Below, piece by piece: positions 51,968-62,876 of a DNA stretch of 64,000 nt. Source of the DNA: Agapetus fuscipes (Eukaryota; Arthropoda; Insecta; Trichoptera; Glossosomatidae); the NCBI GenBank assembly GCA_951799405.1, contig OX637353.1, positions 15,314,001-15,378,000 on the forward strand, written 5' to 3'. Each line of letters begins with the position of its first letter. Positions within the stretch are counted from its first letter, which is position 1. Below the pieces are notes generated by a model, which did not search any database, was not told the DNA's origin, and saw only the letters and a list, made by a program, of their open reading frames with translations. Position numbers and translations under genes: made by a program.

Positions 51968-52463
51968 AGGGAACGAAACGGTGTTGTATAAAATTGACCA
52001 ATTATTCTTATATTAAAAGCATTTTTTTCATGGGTAATACATGCAAAAATGTCATGCAAGAATGGGTGTGTATGTCAGGTGAAAAGGTCGTGCCTTTATT
52101 GTATTATACATGCATGTATACATCACCCCACACCGTCTGTCTTCATCCACTCCCCGTATCATTCAAGCGCCTCAAAAGCATTTCTCAGAGTGTTCAGCCT
52201 CATGCCACATCAAAGGCTTTCACAAAAGGCAAATAACTGCAGACGTGCAAAACACTCGCTCAAGGGAAAACCAGAGAAAAGCATTGTTTTAAAATTGCAC
52301 AGAGGTATGCATAACAATGGCTGAACTGAAGGATGAATGTGTGTGAAAAAAAAACAGTTCTTTTTACGTGAACTTTGGGTAAAAGCAACTTATATATTTA
52401 ATCTAAACATATTTAAAATTACGGATAAAAGAAAAACAGCTTTGTTTTCGATTACTTGAGTAC
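51968..52463. other. Gap, nothing recognised
   Basis: Overlapping ORFs of 60-100 codons at 51931-52324 lie in mixed-composition DNA. None resembles a protein family I know. Confidence 0.35.
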
Positions 52464-52467
52464 ATAT

Positions 52468-52713
52468 CGCACGTTTAATAATAAAGAGAAATAACTCGAA
52501 AATTGGGAAAATCGAGATTTTGTAATAAAACGCAAGAACAATGCGAGAAGAATGCGTAGAATGCGACAGCCGTTCAATTTGGACGAATATGACCGAGATA
52601 AAACATCGGTCGCCTTTCCATCCCATACAAGTTGTACTGGGTGTCTGAACTTCAAACGCGTTTTCCCAACATTCATGTTTTTTGAGTTATTGCTCTTTAT
52701 TATTAAACGTGCA
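52468..52713. mobile_element. M2 element, complete, TSD ATAT
   Basis: CGCACGTTTAATAATAAAGA to its inverse ending AAACGTGCA. ATAT lies at 52464-52467 and 52714-52717. Confidence 0.9.
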
Positions 52714-52769
52714 ATATCCTACTTGAGTATATAATCAAGTAATCGAAAATAAATAATATGTATAAACAT

Positions 52770-52958
52770 CAGGGGCGTGCATCTCATAGAGGCAAATGCG
52801 CCTAATAGATAGGCAATATTTGGTAAAAAAAAATCTAAATTTAAGTTCGATTGGAGACATCGTTAGCACTTCAGTCAATTTCAAATGAGGTATTTTAAGG
52901 GAATGGGAGAAATTATTTATTGAAAAATGTATTTGCCTATACCCTATGCACGCGCCTG
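52770..52958. mobile_element. Small hAT-like MITE, 8-bp TSD ATAAACAT
   Basis: Ends CAGGGGCGTGCAT and the inverse ATGCACGCGCCTG, with GAGGCAAATG and ATTTGCCTAT inside. ATAAACAT lies exactly at 52762-52769 and 52959-52966. The CAGGGGCG start and 8-bp duplication are hAT hallmarks. Confidence 0.9.
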
Positions 52959-52989
52959 ATAAACATCAAAACAAATACAAAATACAAAA

Positions 52990-53205
52990 ATTTAAAAACC
53001 CTAGCCATAAACGCCAACATTACAAATCAACCGCCATTTCTTTCTGCCCTTACATACTTCTTTCATTTCATCCAGAGTCATAACCTTCTTCATACAAGCT
53101 CTCCTTTTATTAGTCACTGGATATTCCATTCATTCGCTATTTCTAAAAAAAAAAGGTCTATCCATACCTTTCTCGGTCATCCTCTACAAGTCAAGGAACT
53201 CTCTT
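52990..53205 (-). pseudogene. LINE-T RT end
   Basis: Minus-strand codons from the GRGRPRKVWMD type block (eroded) to CMKKVMTLDEMKEVCK, then the RT end and a short UTR. Confidence 0.7.
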
Positions 53206-53659
53206 AAATCCATTTTCATAGGATTATTTCACATATATTTGTTATTTCATAAAATGATAAACTACATTTAAAAAAACGCATCTGCCTTTTTAAAAAAATA
53301 ATATCTGGCATAGTTTTTAAATTATAGCTCTGTAAAATTCGCGCATTTTCGATATCCGGTAAAACAGGATTTTTTTATTTAGGCGGATGTGACGTCGATG
53401 GATCTTCAGATCTATGGAGTGTACCGTTAGGCCCTGGAAGAATGTCGGATCCATCTACGTCATTTTGACGTCACAGCGTAGCTAGCTGGCCGCGCTGCGT
53501 TTTGGCCGTATTCAAATTCTCGGCATTTTATTTATGAAAATTATCAATGATATCTTTATTTTTACTACTTAAAAAATATATGGATGTGATCCTTGAAATG
53601 TATTATTGTAGTATTTTAAACCGTTTCCCTCACCACTGCAATTACCCTATCCTAGATTC
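53206..53659. other. Gap
   Basis: Contains GGATGTGACGTCGATGGATC and GGATCCATCTACGTCA at 53393-53461, an imperfect inverted pair. No gene. Confidence 0.4.
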
Positions 53660-53876
53660 AGCAGTGCCGGTTTCCATCGGTTTTCCGTTTTAAATGAGGC
53701 AGAAATGATAATAAAGTAGACTGCATGGTTTCAATGGGGAAAAAATACGTATTGTTTCTTTGGTTTTAAATGTGTTTTTTGTACTTTGTGCCTATATTTT
53801 TTAACTACTTTGTTACATCATTTTAAAAGGGAGGGAAGCCGATGGGAATCGGCTTGTATGGCACGCTTCGCCACTG
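53660..53876. mobile_element. hAT-like MITE, diverged
   Basis: The right end inverts to CAGTGGCGAAGCGTGCCAT. The left end CAGTGCCGGTTTCCATCGG is shorter. CCGATGGGAA and TTCCATCGG pair inside. CTAGATTC and CTAGATTG flank it, offset by two bases on the left. Confidence 0.65.
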
Positions 53877-53884
53877 CTAGATTG

Positions 53885-54214
53885 CCATATTTGTCTATAT
53901 ACGAATGTATATTATTTTTGTAGCGGAATTTTTCCGAGAAAGAATTCAGGGCTTTGGGATCAGCTGATCAAACAGAAAAATACTTGGCGAAAAAAATTCG
54001 GCATGAGCGCAAAAAGAAAACATAAGGTTACGAAAAGCGAGAGAAGCCTGGGAAATAACAAATACTCGAGAATTAAGCCCGAAATAAGGCTTTGATTTTA
54101 TTAAATACAAGACAATACAGAAAAGCTAAGATAACAAAAAAAAACAGATTATTTTTTAAGCATTCTTTCTTGTTTTGAAATTGGGAAGGTATCGTTATGA
54201 TTTCACCGGGTTCT
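53885..54214. other. Gap, nothing recognised
   Basis: Mixed to AT-rich. Confidence 0.4.
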
Positions 54215-54720
54215 AATCTAATTTAATCTAATCTTAGTTGCAAAGATATGTATCATTTGAGATTCATATTAAATGCATTGACACAAGCAGACACGCATAA
54301 TTTCGCGCTCACACATGCCGCATGTGGACCTACAATATAAAAAAAAACAATCTCAAATGAATATAAGCCCTGCAACTCTTGCCGACCTTCCCTGAAAAAA
54401 GGGGTGACATTGGCAAAGTGAACCATTTTTTACAGTATGGGTGGTCAGCCTCATACCAACCTATAAGTCAAGGAATACAAGCAATTTGTTACATTTGAGT
54501 ATATAAAACAAATTAACACTAAATAATTAAACAGTAAAAATTAAAACCTACAAAACATATTCTATACAAAAATGAGAAATATTTTTTCAAAGCCTCAGCC
54601 TTAATTAAACGCCAGCATTACAGATCAACCGCCATTTTTTTCGGTCCTTGCATACTTCTTTCATTTCATCCAGAGTCATAACCTTTTTCATACAAGCACC
54701 TTTTATTATGACTCTAGTTC
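54215..54720 (-). mobile_element. LINE-T 3' end with T-unit
   Basis: T-unit 54215-54475 (AGATTT/AGATT tail), then the LINE-T 3' UTR, then RT end codons (antisense CAGATCAACCGCCATTT to TATTATGACTCTAG). Closely parallels 57.5-57.95 kb in opposite orientation. Confidence 0.85.
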
Positions 54721-55535
54721 AATCCATTAAAAATTGCGGTTCTTTACTTTGCACAATTTATTTCAGATACTGTTCGTACACAGAGTTGCTTTTGAACTGT
54801 ATAGCATACTAGTCTGGCTACAGAGCGTCTCGGTCTCTATTTATACGTGAGAATAAAGGTTATTCTTGAAACATTGGGGACTGGCAAATGCGAGATTTTT
54901 CCAGAACATTCTACTTAGAATATTCGAGTAAACGCCCTCACAATCTACACTGCAATTACAATTATTTAAGTGCCTAAATCTAGAGATTTGCCAGACTCAC
55001 ACAGACACACAATTACACAGTCACAACAGTATTTTTTACAGATTTCATGTTGGAATGAGGTCCGCGGGTGCATTAGCATGGACAATATTGTGTTTCTAGT
55101 GAAAATGCCTGCAAATATGTTGTTATTGCTTGCTAAGGATGGCAGTCGCATACAAGTCTGACGTTTTCTCGACGAGAAAAAAGTTCCAAATTCAATAATG
55201 TTCCGACTTCATTTAGGTAGTAATATGAAGAAAAAATGTTTTTTTTTTCCAACTGTTTTCTTTCCTCTCCTACTTTTTTTATCATTAAATGACAAACTTA
55301 TTCGGTCATTCGACCATCAGTATAGTGACGCTGGAGAAGGTCAAAATTTTCAACGTTTCGTCGGAGTCGTACTCGTTTATTCAAAGAAAACATTATTTTA
55401 TTGCTTCATATCTCACTTAGCCTCTGAAGATGGACGGATAAGGTCCAAAAGCGCATATGTATTTAAACTTAAAAAAAAAAACAATGAAAACAAATCTAAG
55501 TTTTTTCTTTAAAAAGTATTTTTTAATTGCTGGAT
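54721..55535. other. Gap; possible solo LTR
   Basis: Bases 54762-54960 contain TGTTCGTACACAGAGTTGC, CTCTATTTATACGTGAGAAT and AATAAAGGTTATTC, LTR-like in style, but no matching partner or duplication. Bases 55115-55200 are the low-copy repeat of 2430. ORFs at 54970 and 55198 are not convincing. Confidence 0.3.
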
Positions 55536-55709
55536 AGATGTTTTCCGGGATCTGTTGCCGTGGTCTATGGGAGCTGGAGCTTCTGGACGTTTCGCTTATA
55601 TCTATCATGGACTTCTTTAGCGTAAAATGTGTTGATGAAGATGGTCTTAATGAAAACTCTGAAAACTCCAACTCCCGTAGACCAGGGCAACAGATGCCGG
55701 AAAACATCT
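55536..55709. mobile_element. Inverted-repeat unit with ~44-bp arms
   Basis: AGATGTTTTCCGGGATCTGT (55536) mirrors ACAGATGCCGGAAAACATCT (ends 55709). Arms match at about nine in ten positions. The 86-bp centre is partly self-complementary. The 72-codon ORF across it is not recognised. Confidence 0.7.
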
Positions 55710-56329
55710 CTTTAGCATCATCAGCCGGCCGTGTAAGCCTAAAACTCTTTTTTTAATTGTTGTTTAAAAATTAATTTTCTCTCCTTGGAAAAAATATTTT
55801 ATCATTTAAAAAATATACATATCTTACAGCCGTATTACTAAACATAATCTGCAAGCATAGAAAACAGAGGGAAAATAATGGAGTGAACTTTAAACTAAGC
55901 TTTTTAATGTGTTTTGATCTTAATCATTCTTAATTCCTACTTTATTCTTTTAGGCATTATTCATTCTTGTATAAATTTACCTCTACATAAACAGTGCAAG
56001 CCCTATTCTTCAATTGGATGCAAGTCAATTTTTATTGTATTCTTTTTTATTCTTTCTCTACCCTCTTAGTATTCTTATTTTTTATGTTTTCTGAATAGTT
56101 TTTCATTTCGTTTTATTATTTTAGTTTTCAGAATGGCCTACTCATGACCCAGAAGCAGCTCCCGAAACGGGTAAGAGGGAGACAATATGATTGTTAAATG
56201 TTATTCTTCTCTTTCACACTTGTACCTTTAATGTATGCATGAATTATGTGTTTATTCCTTAGATGTTTTCCTCAATTATTTTCATTCATTTACACCCATC
56301 GACCTTGATACAACATCTTATTATTATTC
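55710..56329. other. Gap, nothing recognised
   Basis: AT-rich, pyrimidine-biased on the plus strand. Confidence 0.4.
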
Positions 56330-56730
56330 TTTTTATTTTCAAACCATTCCTTTAAAACGACCAAGGTCAGATCATTCTTATACTTTTTAAAACTTCACAA
56401 TGTTATCATATTTTTCTGGAACCATTATTTTAATTAAATTTACAAGGGTATCATTCCTTTATTATAAAATCATTCTTTTAATTTTTTTAACTTCGCAAAG
56501 TTATTATTTTAATTCTTTAACCATTTTTACTTTTGCGCACCACAATATTATTCTTTTTATTTTGAAATCTTTTTTTACAACCTCTCAATATTATTCTTTC
56601 CATTCTCAAGTCATTCTTTTAATATTTTTTACATCCCAATATTATAATTTTGATTTTTAAATCATTCTTTCAACTTTTTTACCACATCAAATCGGTATTT
56701 TTATTACTTTCAAACCATTCTTCCATGTCG
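56330..56730. repeat. Degenerate T-rich tandem repeat
   Basis: Loose 60-70-bp units contain CAATATTATTCTTTTTATTTT and AAATCATTCTTTTAA. The 86-codon ORF at 56400 is a product of this repetition. Confidence 0.55.
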
Positions 56731-56816
56731 GCATTGTATCCACATATTTTGTATGTCTAATAAACAGCTTAATATATTCGTATTAATGCTATCTCAATTA
56801 ATAACATTACATATAA

Positions 56817-56964
56817 CTTAACTTCCTTTGTCATCGAGTACTCAATACTAAAAAAAATGTTGCTGAATTTAATGTAGTCTCTAACGAACGAACTTTTAAA
56901 TAAAAATCCTCAATTTTATATTTCTTTTACAAGTACTGAGTACTCGATGGCAAGAAAAGTTAAG
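56817..56964. mobile_element. Short inverted repeat flanked by TTAA
   Basis: CATCGAGTACTCAATACT and GTACTGAGTACTCGATGG are inverted; both outer ends read TTAACTT/AAGTTAA. The TTAA at each end could be a piggyBac-type target duplication. About 148 bp. Confidence 0.6.
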
Positions 56965-57124
56965 CTACAAGTTAATTTTACATTTGAGAACAGTGTGTAC
57001 ACCCGTTACCATAAACGTATATTTAAAATTTTGTCAAAATGTTGATAAATGTATTTTTTTGTGTATACTAGAAGTTTTTTTTTTTGTATCGTTATGAAAA
57101 TCATTATCTTATCAATATGATTTA
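56965..57124. other. Short AT-rich gap
   Basis: Nothing recognised. Confidence 0.4.
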
Positions 57125-57577
57125 GTATATCTGATATATGGAAGTGAAGCCTGGACGGTGAGTGAAAGTGAGATTAGTAAAGTCCATACAGTAGAAATGG
57201 ACTACTTAAGAAGTATGATTGGGAAAAGACGGAGTGATAGGGTAAGGAATGATTTTGTTAGAGAGGAATGTGGTGTAAGAGAAAGTGTGAAAGTAAAGAT
57301 TAAAAGAAGTATGCTTAGATGGTTTGGACATTTGGAGAGAATGAATGAGGAAAGACTGACGAAGAAAGTATATGCTGCGAGAATTGATGGATGTCGTGGA
57401 AGAGGAAGACCGAGAAAGGTATGGATGGACCAAATTTTCGAAATAGCGAATGAATGGGATATCCAGAGTCATAATAAAAGGAGAGCTTGTATGAAAAAGG
57501 TTATGGCTCTGGATGAAATGAAAGAAGTATGCAAGGATCGAAAGAAATGGCGGTTGATCTGTAATGCTGGCGGTTAA
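57125..57577 (+). pseudogene. LINE-T RT C-terminus, best copy
   Basis: An open frame of about 150 codons (an internal Met at 57158): LIYGSEAWTVSESEISKV, RSMLRWFGHLERMNEERLTK, GCRGRGRPRKVWMDQIFEIA, DEMKEVCKDRKKWRLICNA, then GG and stop. It covers the region after the RT catalytic core; the rest was lost by 5' truncation at about 57125. The frame is clean, so the insertion is fairly young. The parent element would reverse-transcribe its own RNA at nicked target DNA. Confidence 0.9.
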
Positions 57578-57955
57578 AGCTAAGGCTTTTAAATTTTAAA
57601 AATATGTGTTGTAGCTTTTTAATTTTTTACTGTTTAATTGCTTAGAATTTATTTGTTTTATATATTTGATTGTATCAATTGCATGTACTCCTTGATTGAT
57701 AGGTTGGTATGCGGCTGACCACCCATACTGTAAAAAATGGTTCACTTTGCCAATGTCACCCCTGCTTCAGGGAAGGTCGGCAAGAGTTGCAGGGCTTATG
57801 TTCATTTGAGATTGGGGTTTTTATATTGTAGGTCCACATGCAGCATGTGTAAGCGCGAAATTATGCATGTCTGCTTGTGGGAATGCATTTAATATGAATC
57901 TCAAATGATACATATCTTTGCAGCTTAGATTTAGATTTAGATTAGATATAGATGA
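57578..57955 (+). mobile_element. LINE-T 3' UTR and T-unit
   Basis: AT-rich UTR to 57688, then CTCCTTGATTGATAGGTTGG to TTGCAGCTTAGATTTAGATT. This is the reference for the full LINE-T 3' end. Confidence 0.9.
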
Positions 57956-58283
57956 TTTTTGACGTTCCATTTATCGATATTCAAAGAAATATAACACCGA
58001 TCCGCTTTTATTTCCACGCATTCACTGAACACTATTTCACAAATATTCACTTATTCGTAATTAGTGAAAACACTGTGCAAAATTCACTTATGTACACGCG
58101 CGATATCACAAATAATTCACGCCAATAAATGCCTTTATCTTTTGTTTTATTTGAAGAGCTGTTTTGATTTTAATGATATGCTAAAAAATAAAAAAAAGTT
58201 ATGCCATTTTTCTGCAATCTCAAACTTTAAACTGCTCTCCTGAACAATTTATTTTATGTCGCTTATGTGCCTTTTAACCGTCG
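57956..58283 (-). mobile_element. M1 element, one end, with short gap before it
   Basis: Bases 58132-58283 are antisense M1 (ATAAATGCCTTTATC to CTTTTAACCGTCG). The other end is missing. Bases 57956-58131 are unassigned. Confidence 0.75.
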
Positions 58284-58765
58284 ATTTGTACATAAATAGC
58301 GTTTTTTTTGGTTAACGCTATGTGCCAGTGTACACGTCGTGTTTTATACTAGGGGTATGAATCTCAAAGACTTCACTAATGCACTTTGAAAGGGTCTGAA
58401 ATTTGGATTCGAAAGACCTTTTTCAGCGCTTCCTTGAAAGCAACTCGTTCTTGCTTCAAAAAGGCACAAACGGAGGTAGGTTAACCTTTGTGGTATGTAC
58501 ATATATACTCGTAATGTTATTTTTGTCCTAAAACATATTTCGGCTTTGAGAGATTTGTTCAAGTATGTCTTATTTCTTATGCAGATTTTTTTTTCGAAAT
58601 AAATAATGCACGTTTTGTTCTGTAAATAATTTAATATGTTGTGTATTTAATGTGTGTCTTTCTAGCTTAAATATCTACGTAAAAATAATTCGCAGAAAAA
58701 AATAATAGTTACATGTTTTTTCTTATTTAATACCTGTTTATCACTTCTATTTGTTACAAAGTAAC
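58284..58765. other. Gap, nothing recognised
   Basis: AT-rich; a 72-codon minus ORF at 58344-58562 has no support. Confidence 0.4.
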
Positions 58766-59233
58766 TGTTGTTTTAGAAATATATTGATGGATAACTGTAT
58801 ATCTGGTTATGTATTTATTAAGAACTGTTTTTCCGGTTATACATAAATAAATGAATCAGACTGCATATTGATTAATAACTAAAGTTAAACGATTTGCTCG
58901 TTTATCCAGTAATATATTGAATAACTGTTTATCCGGTTTTATATTGATGAATAACGGGTTGTGCGGTTATATATTGATGAATAACTGTTTATCCGGTTAT
59001 ATATTGATGAATAACTGTTTATCCGGTTATATATTGATGAATAACTGTTTCTCCGGTTATATATTGATAAATAACTGTTCATTACCTGATTGAATATGGA
59101 TGGAGAACTACTTACCCGGTTATATATTGATAAATAACTGTTTATCCGGTTATATATTGATGAATAACTGTTTATCCGGTTATATATTGATGAATAACTG
59201 TTTATCCAGTTATATACTGATGAATAACTGTTT
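58766..59233. repeat. 30-bp tandem array
   Basis: Units of TATTGATGAATAACTGTTTATCCGGTTATA repeat about 15 times (units written here as TATTGATGAATAACT and GTTTATCCGGTTATA halves). The first 150 bp are diverged, the rest nearly uniform. The 30-bp period keeps frames open (LINNCLSGYI-type peptide), so the 61-codon ORF is an artefact. Confidence 0.92.
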
Positions 59234-59780
59234 ATTCAACACAAGCAGACACGTACAAGTTCGCGCTTGCACATGCTGCATGTGAACCTACAACATAAAA
59301 CCAAATCTCAAATGAGCATACACCCTGCAACTCCTGCCGACGTTCTCTGAAACAGGGGTGATATTGGCAAAGTGAACCATTTTCTACAGCATGGGTGATC
59401 AGCCGCATACCGACCTATAAGTCAAGGAATATACACAACAAAGTACATTTTAGAGAAAAACAAATACTGCTATGGATAAACAATAAAATTAAATACAAAA
59501 TTCTAATTTACAATTACAGAAATTTGAAAAACTTGAAAACCCCTAGTCCTAGCCGCCAACATTACAGATCAACCGCCATTTCTTTCAGTCCTTACATACT
59601 TCTTTCATTTCATTCAGAGTAATAAACTTCTTCATCCAGGCTCTCCTTTTATTATGACTCTGGATAATCCATTCATTCGCAATTTCGGAAATTTCGTCCA
59701 TCCATACCTTTCTCGGTCATCCTCTACCACGACATCCATCTATTCTTGCAACATATACTTTCTTTGACAGTCTTTCCTCG
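59234..59780 (-). pseudogene. LINE-T 3' end with T-unit and RT end
   Basis: T-unit 59234-59430 without its tail (cut by the array), 3' UTR, then minus-strand RT codons (59560-59780) up to KKVYVARIDGCRGRG-like sequence. Several substitutions. Confidence 0.8.
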
Positions 59781-60176
59781 CGGGGAGAATAAACGTGTAT
59801 TCACTTAAAAATTACTGACTCTTTCGTCTTCCTTCATTTAAAAAATAACTCCTCCAATTAACTAAGTGGGGAGACTGTAAGAGGCATTATTTCATGAAAT
59901 TTTAAAACACAAAACTTTTCGGGAAGTTGGCATTTTACAAGGCAAGTTTTTTATGCTCTTATATTATATCTTTCTATACTTACCTTCTTCTTTCTTCTTC
60001 TCCGAAACACCAACTTTTCATAATCTCTCTCTCTCTCTCTGGGGCTTTCTAACATTGAATGGAGTTGTGATCTACAAGTATACGGGGCAGTAGCTTAGTG
60101 CAAGTTCTTAATGCGTCTAGAAAAATGTATATAAACGCGACTAAGCTGCACATATAGTGCAAACTTTAAAAAAAAT
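59781..60176. other. Gap with a SINE-A scrap
   Basis: TC repeats lie at 60026-60039. The antisense SINE-A end lies at 60128-60160 (AAACGCGACTAAGCTGCACA). Confidence 0.45.
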
Positions 60177-60423
60177 GGATTTGTTTAGAGGAATGTAATT
60201 CACCAACCTATTCTGCCTGGCCAGAAACAGGTATTCATATCATATATTAAAAAATCATTATTGTATTGTAATGAATTATTGATTAATAATTACCCCATGA
60301 CATCTATTGAACCAGGATCAAAGTTATGGTCAAAACACCCAAGCTAGAATCGAACCAACGTTTTTCTATTCGAAATACGCTAGAAAGATCAGCGACTTGA
60401 CTCCCTCGGCCATAACACCGATT
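60177..60423 (-). mobile_element. SINE-C, complete
   Basis: TTGTTTAGAGGAATGTAATT to CTCCCTCGGCCATAACACCG; the antisense B-box is mutated (GAATCGAACC). Confidence 0.8.
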
Positions 60424-60444
60424 ATGCTGCGTTATCCACAACAT

Positions 60445-60680
60445 CCGTTGGTATGTGGCTGACCACCCATGCTGTAGAAAATGGTTCGCTTTGCCAATAT
60501 CACCCCTGTTTCAGGGAAGGTCGGCAAGAGTTGCAGGGTGTGTGTTCATTTGAGACTTGGGTTTTTATATTGTAAGTCCACATGCGGCATGTTTAAGCGT
60601 GGACATATACGTGTCTGCTTGTGAAAATGCATATAATGTGAATCCTTACTTTTACATATCTTTGCAGCTTAGATTAGATG
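60445..60680 (+). mobile_element. T-unit (AGATT type)
   Basis: GTTGGTATGTGGCTGACCAC to TTGCAGCTTAGATTAGAT. The first 20 bp are missing. Confidence 0.8.
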
Positions 60681-60734
60681 GAAAAGGTTTCTGTGAACTT
60701 TAAAGACGCAAATCGCAATTTACTACCACCTACT

Positions 60735-61165
60735 GTCTATTTATCTAAATCTAAGTTGCAAAGATATATATCATTTGAGATTCATATAAAATGCATTCCC
60801 ACAAGCAGACACGCATAAATTCACGCTAACACATGCCGCATGTGGACCTACATTATAAAAACCCAATCTCAAATGAACATAAGCCCTGCAAATCTTGCCG
60901 ACCTTCCCTGAAACAGGGGTGACATTGTACATTGAAGCTTCCACGGCCGGTTCTTGTTGATACAACAATCACTTTTTTCGGGCTATGTAGCCGTGCTCTG
61001 GTAGATTCCAGAAGATCACAGCGACTATAGCCAACCGCTGATGATACCCATCGGAGCAATGGGCGAAACTGTCCGCAAATAATCAACCAGACCAAAGCTA
61101 CATAGCCCGAAAAAAGTAATTGTTGTGTCAGGGGTGACATTGGCAAAGTGAACCATATTTTTACA
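60735..61165 (-). mobile_element. T-unit with nested hairpin element
   Basis: Tail side 60735-60927; the remainder 61129-61165 repeats CAGGGGTGACATTG and stops at TTTTTACAG. Confidence 0.8.
60928..61128. mobile_element. 201-bp insert with 30-bp inverted arms, 14-bp TSD
   Basis: Arms 60962-60991 and 61097-61126 (ACAACAATCACTTTTTTCGG and its inverse) differ at one base. CAGGGGTGACATTG flanks the insert at 60914-60927 and 61129-61142. It has 34 extra bases outside the left arm and only two outside the right. Non-coding. Confidence 0.8.
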
Positions 61166-61446
61166 GTCCACTTATTTACTTACCACTGTCTACTTGCTAC
61201 TGTCCTCGTGGAACCTGCCCGTAATAAGAGGACCTATTCCGCACCCCCTCAAACAAACCACATTCACTCACACGCATTTGGTTTAACACGCCTGTAAACT
61301 TGTTAAATTACATTCGGAATGGGGCCGTGGTATTACCCCCTTATGTGGCAAACGCAAATACTATAGTTACACCCGAGTATAAAAATTCACACTCAAACTC
61401 ATCGATTACGTTTTTCCAAAAATATATTCAACGTAAATCTTATCTC
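61166..61446. other. Gap, nothing recognised
   Basis: Mixed composition. Confidence 0.4.
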
Positions 61447-61720
61447 TAATCTAATCTAAGTTGCAAAGATATGTAACATTAAAGCTTTACATTATATGCA
61501 TTCTCACAAGCAGACAAGTTCGCGCTTAAACATTCCGCCGTGGACCCAAATCTCAAATGGACATATGATGATGATGATGGATGATTTCTTTCCTGTGGCG
61601 CCATTTAATGGTCCAGGACCATCTCAAGGGCGCCATGGCTTCTGGAGAAAAAATATACATACACCCTGCAACTCATGCCGACCTTCTCTGAAACAGTGTG
61701 ACATTCTTTCCAGATGCCCA
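61447..61720 (-). mobile_element. T-unit with a CR1-like LINE tail insert
   Basis: The T-unit is broken at 61561 by ATGATGATGATGGATGATTT to GGGCGCCATGGCTTCTGGAG (to about 61650). That insert parallels the CR1-like 3' end at 37683. The T-unit resumes at ACACCCTGCAACTCATGCC. Confidence 0.7.
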
Positions 61721-61889
61721 AACCATCTTTGTTAACTCTGTGCTCGAGTTAAAACGCAAAGCTTTATATTTCAGGTTTTATGAACGTTTTTATTAGAGAT
61801 TTACGATGTTAACCTAGAGTGTATTAGCATTTACGACGAATCAAAGTAAACGAGCATTCGAGTATTTCCGTTTGTTAAAGTAAATCAAC
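61721..61889. other. Short gap
   Basis: Nothing recognised. Confidence 0.4.
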
Positions 61890-62545
61890 AAATCTCGTCC
61901 TGGGTGGTAAGATAGTCATCGACAGCCGACCAATAGAAGAGGTCCATGATTACAAATACCTTGGTCATAATATTGCAGTTTTCAGAGACAACCAAACGAT
62001 TGAACTGCAAAGGAGGATCTCTCTAGGATGGGCGGCCTATGGCAGTCTTAAGAAGTTCTTCACCAGCAACATCCCCCAATGCCTGAAACGGAAAATGTAC
62101 GACCAGTGTGTCCTGCCAGTTATGACTTACGGAACAGAGACACTAACTCTCACCAAAATGGCTATCAGGAAACTCCGTGTAGCACAACGAAAGCACGAAA
62201 GAGCTATGATGCACATAAGACTGTCAGATCGGATACGAATACCGAAATACGTAGAAGATCGGGAGTTACTGACATAGTCAAAAGAGTGGCAAAGCAGAAG
62301 TGGTCGTGGGCAGGGCATGTAGCCAGATTGAGCGAGCAAAGATGGACGAAAAGAGTGGTAGAATGGAGACCTCGTGAAGACAAAAGAACAAGAGGAAGGC
62401 CTCTTACACGATGGTCAGATGATATCAAAAGAGTTGCTGGTGACTGGATGCAGAGAGCCCAGGACAGAGACGCCTGGAGAGATATGGGGGAGGCCTATGT
62501 CCAGCAGTGGACAAGAAGTGGCTGAATAAGTAAGTAAGTAAAAAA
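61890..62545 (+). pseudogene. RTE-like LINE RT C-terminus, one frameshift
   Basis: LGGKIVIDSRPIEEVHDYKY, LKRKMYDQCVLPVMTYGTET and RKLRVAQRKHERAMMHIRLS; then a frameshift near 62238; then EIRRRSGVTDIVKRVAKQKW, RWTKRVVEWRPREDKRTRGR, EAYVQQWTRSG and stop. A TAAG tail follows. It is the same family as 21.7 kb but keeps the native ending and about 60 more upstream residues. Catalytic core absent. Confidence 0.9.
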
Positions 62546-62569
62546 GTAAATCAGCCCTATTGAGCGGTC

Positions 62570-62868
62570 CATGGTCTAGTGGTTAACACTTCTGACTCGC
62601 AAATGGAAGGTAGTGGGTTCGGATTTCGGTGGAGCACAAAAAAATACCATCTATATTTTCAAATGTGCTCTTAGCTGGGGGAAAAAAATCATATACCCTT
62701 ACCAAAGACCGCTCACTAAAGGTTCATTCAGCCTTACAGCAGCTGGATATTGCTTGAGAATTGGCACTTTCTACAGCAACGACCAAGCTTGCAGAGGGTT
62801 CTTGAGGTGTGATACACACATAAACAGCGCTCACCAAATAAATCATCCTAAAATTATTATTGTTATTC
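62570..62868 (+). mobile_element. SINE-B with LINE-like tail
   Basis: GAGCGGTCCATGGTCTAGTG, a weak B-box (GGGTTCGGATTTC), body, TCTTGAGGTGTGATACACAC and AATAAATCATCC, then an ATT run. Confidence 0.85.
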
Positions 62869-62876
62869 ACAGACTT

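Noticed and set aside
52920..53207. 95-codon plus ORF
   Set aside because: It is the antisense of a LINE-T RT end and the edge of a hAT-like MITE.
54895..54930. Heat-shock-element-like GAAnnTTC pairs
   Set aside because: Two short matches in AT-rich DNA without a nearby promoter or gene are expected by chance.
54762..54960. Solo LTR (TGTTCGTACAC start, TATTTATA, AATAAA)
   Set aside because: There is no second LTR, no clear CA end and no flanking duplication. AT-rich DNA easily gives such motifs.
59100..59285. 61-codon ORF with a repeated LINNCLSGYI peptide
   Set aside because: A product of the 30-bp tandem array; it runs on into a T-unit.
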